Below are positions 9,691-17,585 of a DNA stretch of 64,000 bases, one piece after another. The notes beneath the pieces were generated by a model. That model ran no database searches and was not told the DNA's origin. It saw only the letters and a list, made by a program, of their open reading frames with translations. This DNA is from Clostridium disporicum (GTDB lineage: Bacteria; Bacillota; Clostridia; Clostridiales; Clostridiaceae). Where the stretch lies: positions 62,001 through 126,000 of the forward strand of contig NZ_CYZX01000009.1 of assembly GCF_001405015.1 (NCBI RefSeq), read 5' to 3'. The translations under genes were made by a program, and so were the position numbers. How positions within the stretch are numbered: the stretch's first letter is position 1; each line of letters opens with the position of its first letter.

Positions 9691-10612
9691 ACTTTAAATC
9701 CCCTTTTTTCAAAAGCATAAATATATAGAAATAATAAAGAGCTGTTTCTTTCAGTGTACTTCTTCTAATATTTAATTTATTAAATATTATTAATCTTTTT
9801 AATGCATTTGATTTTATTGCACTTTCATAACTCAATAATAATCTATTATTTAGATGTTTATACTTTGCACAAAATTCCAAATTTTGATTTAGTTGATCAT
9901 TATAACTATTAAATAATTTACTTAATCTTTTTAATTTACTAATAAGAGAGTAATTATTAATACCTCCAGTGACATTATTACTATGCTGCCTATATAATAA
10001 AGTTTCTCTTCCTAAATTATACATAACTCCATTTAAAGCACAAGTTAAAGCAATCCAATAATCATGATTTTGAGCTGATTTACCTATAGGATAGCTTAAT
10101 CTAAGCAACGAATTATTAATTAACATTGTACATCCCCATACAAAGTTGTAACCCAAAATAGTATTAATACTTTCTTCATTAATTTCTCTTAATTTATTAG
10201 GGATATCATTAAGTTTTTCATCTACATACCTTAAATTGGAATACACCATAATTGGATATTCCTTTCCCTTTTCCTCTTCAATATTTTTTATCTTTTGTAG
10301 TGATAATTCAACTTTATCTTCCATCCAAACATCATCTTGATCTGCAAACATAACATATTCTGCATCTTGAACTTCTCTTAATAACGCATTGAAGTTTTGT
10401 GTCTGCCCTAAATTCTTTCCCACTAAAAGATTTACCCTATTATCTTTTTCAATATACTCTTGTATTATTGATACAGTTCTATCTTTGGATCCATCATCTC
10501 TTATTATAAGCTCAAAATCATTATAACTTTGATTTAATATACTATTTAATTGCTCTCTAATAAATTTTTCACCGTTATAAGTAGCCATAAGTATCTTAAG
10601 TTTATTATCCAT
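9680..10612 (-). CDS. family 2 glycosyltransferase, rhamnosyltransferase-like
   Basis: This is a GT-A fold glycosyltransferase acting at the cytoplasmic membrane face. The 310-residue protein has the family 2 N-terminus MATYNGEKFIREQL, RDDGSKDRT for nucleotide binding, and ADQDDVW as the DxD-type metal site. The DQDDVW version and the later WGCTMLIN and HDYWIAL motifs are typical of rhamnosyltransferases, which fits the rml genes in the same operon. The acceptor is unknown. RBS AGGAGG is strong, and its 3' end overlaps the start of the polymerase gene. Confidence 0.85.
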   Translation of the reverse strand: MDNKLKILMATYNGEKFIREQLNSILNQSYNDFELIIRDDGSKDRTVSIIQEYIEKDNRVNLLVGKNLGQTQNFNALLREVQDAEYVMFADQDDVWMEDKVELSLQKIKNIEEEKGKEYPIMVYSNLRYVDEKLNDIPNKLREINEESINTILGYNFVWGCTMLINNSLLRLSYPIGKSAQNHDYWIALTCALNGVMYNLGRETLLYRQHSNNVTGGINNYSLISKLKRLSKLFNSYNDQLNQNLEFCAKYKHLNNRLLLSYESAIKSNALKRLIIFNKLNIRRSTLKETALYYFYIFMLLKKGDLKYEK

Positions 10613-10635
10613 TACTTATCCTCCTTAGAAACATA

Positions 10636-11850
10636 TTAGTTATTATTTGTCATGTTTTTATATATAGATATATACTTATCATATATATCTGCTTTGTTGT
10701 AAAGTCGTTTTACTCTTTCTATACAACTATTAGAGTAATAGTCTTTTCCTTTTTCTTTCACTTCTTTTATTGCACTTAATATTTCTTCAATATTACTCTT
10801 TTCAACTACTATCCCACAGCTATTATCAACCAATTCAGGACATGCTGTTGAATTATATACTATTGTAGGAGTTCCACATGACATAGCCTCAATAGTAACT
10901 AAACCAAATGTTTCTTCCACTGAAGTATTAACAAAAACATCTGCACAGGAATATAAATCAACAAGTTCATTTATATTATCAGTTCTATTTATTCCAATAA
11001 TATTATCTGGTAAACTTTCTATTTGTTTATTGCTTAACCCAACTAAAACTACTATAGATTCTTTATCTATTTTAGATGCTATTTTTTTAAAATCATCTAA
11101 CCCTTTTCTCTTATCCCATATTGTAGCTACCCCAAGTATTACAAATTTATTATCTAATTTATATTTTTTTCTCGAAACTTCTCCAGTACTTTTTTTAAAA
11201 ATATTTAGGTCAATTCCATTATATATTACATCAATTCTATTATTTCTTAACATTGATTGCTTTACTACTTCTTTTAGCCAATTAGATACTACAACAATTC
11301 TTAATTTATTAACTTCATTAAATATCTGTTTTTTTCTAATAAAGTTTTTTTCTGAATTATCTACTAAACTACTTTTAGGATATTGTTTTTTTTGTATACA
11401 CTTTCCACAATTAGTTTGCCACTTATTACACCCCACATAATCAAAGTGGGCACAATGTCCAGTAAATGCCCAGCAATCATGCAATGTCCAAATTACCTTT
11501 TTATTAGCTCTTTTTAAATAATCAAATAAAATTTCTATATTTATGTAATATCCATGTATATTATGTAAATGAATTACATCTGGATCATATTCTTCAACCT
11601 TTTTTATGAATTCCTTAGTAGCTTTAGTTGATCCAAATCCGTGCTTATCAAATAATCTTGTTTTAGCTACATGAATATAATTATCAAAGTTTGTACCAAT
11701 CTTAATGGTTCTAAACCCTTCAGGTGCCATTCCCCTTCCATAAGCAATTATACACTCATGTCCTTGTTCTTCTAAAACTTTATATAAATCAGTTGCAATT
11801 CTGCCTGTACTTCCATAGCCACAGACAGAATTAATTTGTAATATCTTCAT
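10636..11850 (-). CDS. family 4 glycosyltransferase
   Basis: This 404-residue GT-B enzyme starts with MKILQINSVCGYGSTGRIA, a glycine-rich acceptor loop. It contains HNIHGYY, ATIWDKRKGLDDF and the C-terminal donor site NTSVEETFGLVTIEAMSCGTP, the EX7E motif of GT4 retaining enzymes. A Cys-rich stretch (CAHFDYVGCNKWQTNCGKC) around residues 133-152 is found in a subset of capsule GT4 enzymes. It begins one base after the capG stop, so it is translationally coupled. The sugar transferred cannot be read from sequence. Confidence 0.85.
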   Translation of the reverse strand: MKILQINSVCGYGSTGRIATDLYKVLEEQGHECIIAYGRGMAPEGFRTIKIGTNFDNYIHVAKTRLFDKHGFGSTKATKEFIKKVEEYDPDVIHLHNIHGYYINIEILFDYLKRANKKVIWTLHDCWAFTGHCAHFDYVGCNKWQTNCGKCIQKKQYPKSSLVDNSEKNFIRKKQIFNEVNKLRIVVVSNWLKEVVKQSMLRNNRIDVIYNGIDLNIFKKSTGEVSRKKYKLDNKFVILGVATIWDKRKGLDDFKKIASKIDKESIVVLVGLSNKQIESLPDNIIGINRTDNINELVDLYSCADVFVNTSVEETFGLVTIEAMSCGTPTIVYNSTACPELVDNSCGIVVEKSNIEEILSAIKEVKEKGKDYYSNSCIERVKRLYNKADIYDKYISIYKNMTNNN

Positions 11851-11851
11851 A

Positions 11852-12976
11852 CTACTTTCTCCAAATAAACTTATTAATTACTGACGTATATCCTTGAATC
11901 ACATTAACAACTTTCATTGATACATTTATATCAGTATAATCATGAACCTTAACAAGTTCAGCTCCAACTTCTTTTTGCTTTGTTATAACTTCAATAGCTT
12001 GAGTTATTGAATCAAAAGTAATTCCACCTAAAATTACAGAACCTTTATCTATAGCCTCTGGTCTTTCTGTACTCGTTCTAATAGATACTGCTGGGAATCC
12101 CATAATGTTTGACTCCTCAGCTAATGATCCTGAATCTGAAAGAACACAGAATGACTCTTTTTGAAGCTTGTTATAATCATAGAAACCAAATGGTTTTAAT
12201 TGTTTAATATTTTCATGGAACTTAATCCCCTTAGCTTCAATTCTCTTCCAGCTTCTTGGATGAGTTGAATATATAACTGGCATATTGTATGTTTCAGCTA
12301 TAGAATTTAAAGCATCTATTAAGCTCTTAAAGTTTTCATCATTGTCTATATTTTCTTCTCTATGAGCACTTACAAGTATAAATTTACCTTTTTCAAGCCC
12401 TAATCTTTCAAGTACATCGCTTTCATCTATCTTAGGCATATATTTTGTAAATACTTCTGGAAGTGGTGAACCTGTTACAAAAGTATATTCTTTTCTCATT
12501 CCTTCATTTAAAAGGTATCTTCTAGCATGCTCTGTATAGGCTAAATTAACATCAGAAGTAACATCAACTATTCTTCTATTAATTTCTTCAGGAACATTTT
12601 GATCGAAACATCTATTTCCTGCTTCCATATGGAATACTGGAATCTTTAATCTTTTTGCTGCAATTGCTGCTAAACAAGAGTTAGTATCTCCTAAAATTAA
12701 TAAAGCCTCCGGTTTTTCTTTCACTAATATTTCATAAGATGCAGCTATAATATTTCCCATTGTTTGCCCTAAATTTTCACCTACAACCCCTAAAAAATGA
12801 TCAGGTTCTCTTAACTCTAGCTCCTTAAAGAAAACATCATTTAATGTGTAATCCCAATTTTGCCCTGTATGGACTAATATATGTTCAAAGTATTCATCAC
12901 ACTTTTTTATTACTTCTGCTAATCTGATTATTTCAGGTCTTGTACCTACTATTGTCATTACTCTTAATTTCTTCAT
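11852..12976 (-). CDS. capG: UDP-GlcNAc 2-epimerase-type enzyme of UDP-L-FucNAc synthesis
   Basis: This is a non-hydrolysing UDP-sugar 2-epimerase, GT-B like. In the CapE-CapF-CapG (FnlA-B-C) pathway it converts UDP-2-acetamido-2,6-dideoxy-L-talose to UDP-L-FucNAc. The start is set at ATG 12976, where GGAGG lies 9 bases upstream and the protein begins MKKLRVMTIVGTRPEIIRL; an earlier in-frame start at 13030 would overlap capF. It shows HTGQNWDYTL, LGDTNS, MEAGNRCFDQNVPEEINRR and SDSGSLAEES, all family motifs. Length is 374 residues. The context immediately after capE and capF makes the CapG assignment firmer than a generic WecB call. Confidence 0.88.
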   Translation of the reverse strand: MKKLRVMTIVGTRPEIIRLAEVIKKCDEYFEHILVHTGQNWDYTLNDVFFKELELREPDHFLGVVGENLGQTMGNIIAASYEILVKEKPEALLILGDTNSCLAAIAAKRLKIPVFHMEAGNRCFDQNVPEEINRRIVDVTSDVNLAYTEHARRYLLNEGMRKEYTFVTGSPLPEVFTKYMPKIDESDVLERLGLEKGKFILVSAHREENIDNDENFKSLIDALNSIAETYNMPVIYSTHPRSWKRIEAKGIKFHENIKQLKPFGFYDYNKLQKESFCVLSDSGSLAEESNIMGFPAVSIRTSTERPEAIDKGSVILGGITFDSITQAIEVITKQKEVGAELVKVHDYTDINVSMKVVNVIQGYTSVINKFIWRK

Positions 12977-12980
12977 CTGA

Positions 12981-14084
12981 CTATACCTCCAAGAAAATTG
13001 TATCTGGTTTTTCTGAAGTAAATATTTCATTAACCCACATTACAGTTACCATGTCTGTTTCTCCTGTATTTATTATATTATGTGTATAACCTACAGGTAT
13101 ATCTATAACTTCAAGCTTTTCTCCGCTTACTTTATATTCAATAATTTTTTCTGAGTCAATTCTTCTAAATTGAATAACTCCTTGCCCACTAACTACTAAG
13201 AACTTCTCATTTTTAGTATGATGCCAGTGATTCCCTTTAGTTATTCCAGGTTTGCTTATATTAATAGATACTTGTCCTCTATCTCCACTCTTTAAAAACT
13301 CTGTAAAAGAACCTCTATTATCAATATTCATCTTTAAAGGATAACTAAATTTATCTTCTGGTAAATAGCTTAAATATGTACTATACAACTTCTTAGTAAA
13401 TTCGTTATTCATATTAGGAACTAATAAATTTTTTCTGCTTTCTACAAATGAATTAAGTAAATCTACTATTTCTCCTAATGTTGCGCTATGCTCAATATCT
13501 ATATTTTCATATCCATTTTGAGTATTTTTATCTTCCATAGTATCAATTATGTTTCTTACAACATCATCTATATATACTAATGTCATTTTTCTACTTGGAT
13601 CTGAAATCCATACTTCTTCCCCCCTAGCAATATTGTGACAGAATGTAGCTACTGCTGAATTATAGTTTGGTCTACACCATTTACCAAACACATTAGGAAG
13701 TCTAAAGATAACAATCTTTGCCCCAGTTTCTTCTCTATAATTTAATAAAGCTTCTTCTGATAACTTCTTACTTTGACCATAAGCATTATCTAAATCTGCT
13801 TGTATTGAAGATGTTATGACTATAGGAGTCTTTTTATTATTAGCTTTTAAAAAGTCAACTATCTCCCCTGTTAATCCTGAATTTCCTTCAAAAAATTCTT
13901 TCTCATCCTTAGGTCTATTAACTCCTGCTAAATGAATTATAAAGTCTGCCTTTAATAGCCCTTCTTGTAGGTCCTCTTTAGAATTATCTCTATCTATTAA
14001 AATTAACTCATTATTACTTTCTCTTAATTTAGCTACTAGATTTTTACCAATAAAACCATTCGCTCCTGTAATTAATACCTTCAT
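12981..14084 (-). CDS. capF: bifunctional epimerase/reductase CapF
   Basis: CapF (FnlB/WbjC type) is the second enzyme of UDP-L-FucNAc synthesis. Its C-terminal cupin epimerises C3 and its N-terminal SDR domain reduces C4. Here the 367-residue protein has GANGFIG (7-13) and YGQSK for the SDR, then a cupin from about residue 245 containing GITKGNHWHHTKNEKFLVV, which holds the metal-binding His cluster. Both domains look intact. It lies between capE and capG with small gaps and good ribosome sites. This domain fusion is diagnostic. Confidence 0.93.
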   Translation of the reverse strand: MKVLITGANGFIGKNLVAKLRESNNELILIDRDNSKEDLQEGLLKADFIIHLAGVNRPKDEKEFFEGNSGLTGEIVDFLKANNKKTPIVITSSIQADLDNAYGQSKKLSEEALLNYREETGAKIVIFRLPNVFGKWCRPNYNSAVATFCHNIARGEEVWISDPSRKMTLVYIDDVVRNIIDTMEDKNTQNGYENIDIEHSATLGEIVDLLNSFVESRKNLLVPNMNNEFTKKLYSTYLSYLPEDKFSYPLKMNIDNRGSFTEFLKSGDRGQVSINISKPGITKGNHWHHTKNEKFLVVSGQGVIQFRRIDSEKIIEYKVSGEKLEVIDIPVGYTHNIINTGETDMVTVMWVNEIFTSEKPDTIFLEV

Positions 14085-14097
14085 ATTCGTCTCCTAT

Positions 14098-15156
14098 TTA
14101 CATAGTTTCTGCTAAGTTTTCTACCTCTTTACTTTCAACCACTCTGAACTTTTTTAATTCTGATTGAATATATGGAAGCTTTAATAACATTTCTTTAACT
14201 TGTTCAACATTAATTCTATTTGTATTATCTGAGTTATACTCTTCTTGATTTCTTCTTGATCCTTCACCTTCTGTAAAGTATTTAGCGTAGTTTAAATCTC
14301 TATTATCAGAAGGAATTCTGAAGTAGTTTCCTTGATCTTCAGCTTTAACGAATTCTTCTTTAGTTAATAAAGTTTCATATGCTTTTTCACCATGTCTAGC
14401 CCCAATTATTTTAATTCCTACATTTGAGTCAAATAATTCCTTCAATGCAGTTGCTAATTCTAATACAGTACAAGCTGGAGCTTTTTGAACAAATATATCT
14501 CCTTGCTCTCCATTAGCAAATGCATGAAGTACTAAGTCTACAGACTCTTCTAATGACATCATATATCTTGTCATATTTGGATCTGTAACTGTTAAATCTT
14601 TACCTTGCTTCATTAACTCTATAAATAGGGGAATAACTGAACCTCTTGAAGCCATAACATTACCATATCTAGTTCCACAGAATACTGTATCTCCTTCTTC
14701 TGCTGCTCTTGCTCTAGCTATCATAGCTTTTTCTGCCATAGCTTTAGAAATCCCCATTGCATTTACTGGATAAACTGCTTTATCTGTGCTTAATAATATA
14801 CATCTTTCAACACCATTCATTAAACATGATTTAAACACGTTATCTGATCCTTCAATATTAGTTTGAACTGCTTGCATTGGATAGAATTCACAAGATGGAA
14901 CTTGTTTTAATGCTGCAGCATGGAATACATAGTTTACACCTTTCATAGCATAATTAATGCTATCTAAATCTCTCACATCACCTATGTAGTATTTTACTTT
15001 ATCAGACTTTATAACTCTTCTCATGTCATCTTGCTTTTTCTCATCTCTTGAAAAAACCCTGATTTCCTTTATATCAGTATCTATAAACCTATTTAATACT
15101 GCATTTCCGAATGATCCTGTTCCACCTGTTATTAATAAAACCTTATTTTTAAACAT
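14098..15156 (-). CDS. capE: UDP-GlcNAc 4,6-dehydratase/5-epimerase CapE
   Basis: This first enzyme of UDP-L-FucNAc synthesis is an SDR of the FlaA1/CapE group, 352 residues. It shows GGTGSFG (11-17), the FSRDEKKQDDMRR region and LSTDKAVYPVNAMGISKAM. At the position of the classical catalytic Tyr of YxxxK there is Met (MGISK). The same replacement is known in large 4,6-dehydratases such as PglF and is seen in this window's PglF homologue, so it is not a defect. A Cap-specific tail (NYAKYFTEGEG) follows. The gene is followed directly by capF and capG. Confidence 0.9.
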   Translation of the reverse strand: MFKNKVLLITGGTGSFGNAVLNRFIDTDIKEIRVFSRDEKKQDDMRRVIKSDKVKYYIGDVRDLDSINYAMKGVNYVFHAAALKQVPSCEFYPMQAVQTNIEGSDNVFKSCLMNGVERCILLSTDKAVYPVNAMGISKAMAEKAMIARARAAEEGDTVFCGTRYGNVMASRGSVIPLFIELMKQGKDLTVTDPNMTRYMMSLEESVDLVLHAFANGEQGDIFVQKAPACTVLELATALKELFDSNVGIKIIGARHGEKAYETLLTKEEFVKAEDQGNYFRIPSDNRDLNYAKYFTEGEGSRRNQEEYNSDNTNRINVEQVKEMLLKLPYIQSELKKFRVVESKEVENLAETM

Positions 15157-15171
15157 TATACTCTCCCCTTC

Positions 15172-16368
15172 TTAATTCATTACTTGTTCTAATTTATTTA
15201 ATAAAATTTTTCTTGTAAAATTATCTTCAAAATATTTCTTCCCGTTGTTACCCAGAATCTCTCTTTCTTCTTCACTCATATTGTACAATTCTATAACATT
15301 TTCATATAATTTAATATGATCCTCAGCTTCTCCTACAAGCCCACACTTGCTCTGTTTTATTACAGAGTTACCTTCACCACTTATAGCTGCTAGAATTGGT
15401 TTCCCTGATGCCATATATGATTGAACCTTAGCTGGTAATGTTGCTCTCCATACTTTATCATCTTTTAATGTAACTATTAATGCATCTGATTCTGAAAAAT
15501 ATTTAGGCATATCACTCGCTGGCTTTCTTCCAAGTAAGCTTACTGTTTCATTTAATTTAAATTCATTTACTAATGATTTTATATACTTAAACTCACTTCC
15601 ATCGCCAAGTATTTGCCATTTAATATTTTTATTTTTCTTTGCAAGTTTTGCGGCTTTAATTATAGTATCTACACTCTGAGCCTTACCTATATTCCCAGCA
15701 AAAGTAATAACAAATTCTTCTTTATTATTTTTTTTACTACTCTCATTTAAACTATAAAAATCTTCAGCCCATTGTGGAAAGTAATCTATTTTTTCTCTAC
15801 TTACACCTTTATTAACAAGTTCCTCTTCAAAACTCTTTGATGTAATTAATAATTTATCAAATGATTTATAAATAGATGAACATATTTTATCTAATATTCC
15901 TCTTACTTTAGTGTTATTAACTTCTTTTATACTAAACAGACTTTCTGGCCATAAATCTTGTACATATATAATTGAAGGAATTTTTTTAATCTTTGAAACT
16001 ATTATTCCTGGTATAGCTAATGTTATTGGTGATAACTGAAAAACAAAAACTCTATCATATTTATTAAATAGTAACCCTAACGAAGCTATACTAGCAGTAA
16101 TAGTATAAGATATATAGTTTAAGCCTAACTTTATAAAATTATCTTTTCCTCTAGGAACTAAAGGGACTCTTCTTATTTTAGCACCTTTGTACTCTTTTAC
16201 TCCTGGTTTAAAAATTGAATGTCCTTCAAAGAAGTTACCATGCGGGTAGTTAGGTATTCCAGTTAAAACCTCTACCTCATGTCCTTGTTCTATAAGCCCT
16301 TCACATATATCATTTATTCTAAATTCCTCCGGCCAAAAATACTGAGAAACTACTAGTATTTTCATCAT
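15172..16368 (-). CDS. WbuB-like family 4 glycosyltransferase
   Basis: This 398-residue GT-B glycosyltransferase starts MMKILVVSQYFWPEEFR and contains TGIPNYPHGNFF, VQDLWPES and FAGNIGKAQS. This pattern is seen in the WbuB/WcaI-like GT4 group, whose members include N-acetylfucosaminyltransferases. Adjacent capE, capF and capG make transfer of L-FucNAc plausible, but that is inference. The second Met (16365) is better spaced from the GGAGG site and could be the real start. It lies 12 bases after the acetyltransferase gene. Confidence 0.85.
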   Translation of the reverse strand: MMKILVVSQYFWPEEFRINDICEGLIEQGHEVEVLTGIPNYPHGNFFEGHSIFKPGVKEYKGAKIRRVPLVPRGKDNFIKLGLNYISYTITASIASLGLLFNKYDRVFVFQLSPITLAIPGIIVSKIKKIPSIIYVQDLWPESLFSIKEVNNTKVRGILDKICSSIYKSFDKLLITSKSFEEELVNKGVSREKIDYFPQWAEDFYSLNESSKKNNKEEFVITFAGNIGKAQSVDTIIKAAKLAKKNKNIKWQILGDGSEFKYIKSLVNEFKLNETVSLLGRKPASDMPKYFSESDALIVTLKDDKVWRATLPAKVQSYMASGKPILAAISGEGNSVIKQSKCGLVGEAEDHIKLYENVIELYNMSEEEREILGNNGKKYFEDNFTRKILLNKLEQVMN

Positions 16369-16380
16369 ATCACCTCCCTC

Positions 16381-16968
16381 TTATATATCCGTATTAACTA
16401 CACTACCTGCTCCAAGTATACTTCCTTGTTTAATCTTCATCCCTTGAATAACCGAAGTTCCTACTCCAATTAAACAATCATCTTCAACTACATCATACCC
16501 TGAAAAATTACTTCCCCAGAGAATTGATGAATAATCACCAATCTTAGTATCATGTCCTATACCACAGTTTCCGCTCACTATTACATGATTACCTAATTTA
16601 GTATTAACAGTGAGTATTACTCCTGGATAAACTATTGTTCCATACCCAACTTCAATAAACCTACTCATTCTAATACTTGGATGAACTATTGTAGCAAATC
16701 TAAAGTAATTTCTTAACTTTTCTACAATACACTTTTTAACCTTTGGATTTGCCATTGCAACTACAACATAAGGTTTTTCTTTTAAATTATTCAAATAATC
16801 TATTCCCCCTAAAACCTTATAATCATTAAATGTTTCTCCCCACACCTCTTCATTATCATCTACAAACCCGAGTATATTCCACTCTTTATTAATTTCATTT
16901 ATCTCTTCAATAATCCAAGCTACTTCTCTTGCTATTCCACCGGCTCCGATAATAATAATATCTTTCAT
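16381..16968 (-). CDS. NeuD/PglD-family sugar O- or N-acyltransferase
   Basis: The 195-residue protein has an N-terminal Rossmann-like UDP-sugar binding part (IIGAGGIAREVAWIIEE) and a C-terminal left-handed beta-helix of hexapeptide repeats (from about residue 95). GHDTKIGDYSS contains the catalytic His expected in this family. Members acetylate amino sugars (PglD) or hydroxyls (NeuD) using acetyl-CoA. It sits between a PglC-like transferase and the WbuB-like gene. No PglE-type aminotransferase is present to make the amino substrate of PglD, so an O-acetyl role or a partner gene elsewhere remains possible. Confidence 0.82.
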   Translation of the reverse strand: MKDIIIIGAGGIAREVAWIIEEINEINKEWNILGFVDDNEEVWGETFNDYKVLGGIDYLNNLKEKPYVVVAMANPKVKKCIVEKLRNYFRFATIVHPSIRMSRFIEVGYGTIVYPGVILTVNTKLGNHVIVSGNCGIGHDTKIGDYSSILWGSNFSGYDVVEDDCLIGVGTSVIQGMKIKQGSILGAGSVVNTDI

Positions 16969-16980
16969 AACTAATCACCT

Positions 16981-17577
16981 TTACATTGATATAGATTCAT
17001 TATTATTTTCTGCTTTTCCTTCTTGAACTCCGTCGCTTTTAATAACTGAAAGTACTGTTAAAACAATAATTCTTATATCGAATAAAAAACTTTTTCTATC
17101 AAGATATTCTTTATCTAACTTAACCTTTAAACTAAGAGGAATTTCATCTCTTCCATTAATTTGTGCCCATCCAGTAAGCCCTGGTACTAATTTATGAACA
17201 TCTACTTCAGTTCTCATTTCCTTTAAGTCATACTGATTGTAAAGAGCTGGTCTTGGTCCAACTATACTCATATCACCTTTTAATATGTTAAATAGTTGAG
17301 GTAATTCGTCTAAGCTTGTCTTTCTCATAAACTTACCTATAGGTGTTATCCATTGCTCAGGATTTTCTAATAGGTGAGTCGGCACATTTGGAGTATCAAT
17401 TCTCATTGTTCTAAACTTATAAATATTAAATTCAATATTATCTTTTCCAATTCTTCTTTGTTTAAAAATAATAGGTCCTTTTGAAGTAAACTTGATAATT
17501 AAAGCTATCAACACTATAATTGGACTTAAAATAATAATTGAAACTAAACTTACTAAAAAATCAAAACTTCTTTTCAT
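16981..17577 (-). CDS. PglC-like initiating phosphoglycosyltransferase
   Basis: This is a monotopic phosphoglycosyltransferase that loads the first sugar-1-phosphate on undecaprenyl phosphate. The 198-residue size equals the minimal catalytic form (PglC/WcaJ C-terminal domain). It has one re-entrant hydrophobic helix near the N-terminus (residues 6-28), FKQRRIGKDNIEFNIYKFRTM, the catalytic TSLDELPQLFNILKGDMSIVGPRP with the Asp-Glu pair, and PGLTGWAQINGRDE. All key motifs are intact. As second gene of the operon it starts repeat-unit assembly. The sugar could be the product of the PglF-like enzyme upstream. Confidence 0.92.
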   Translation of the reverse strand: MKRSFDFLVSLVSIIILSPIIVLIALIIKFTSKGPIIFKQRRIGKDNIEFNIYKFRTMRIDTPNVPTHLLENPEQWITPIGKFMRKTSLDELPQLFNILKGDMSIVGPRPALYNQYDLKEMRTEVDVHKLVPGLTGWAQINGRDEIPLSLKVKLDKEYLDRKSFLFDIRIIVLTVLSVIKSDGVQEGKAENNNESISM

Positions 17578-17585
17578 ATTTCCCC

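Noticed and set aside
11852..13030. Longer start of the CapG-type epimerase at 13030
   Set aside because: It would overlap capF by about 50 bases and lacks a ribosome site. ATG 12976 has GGAGG at 9 bases and the homologous N-terminus.
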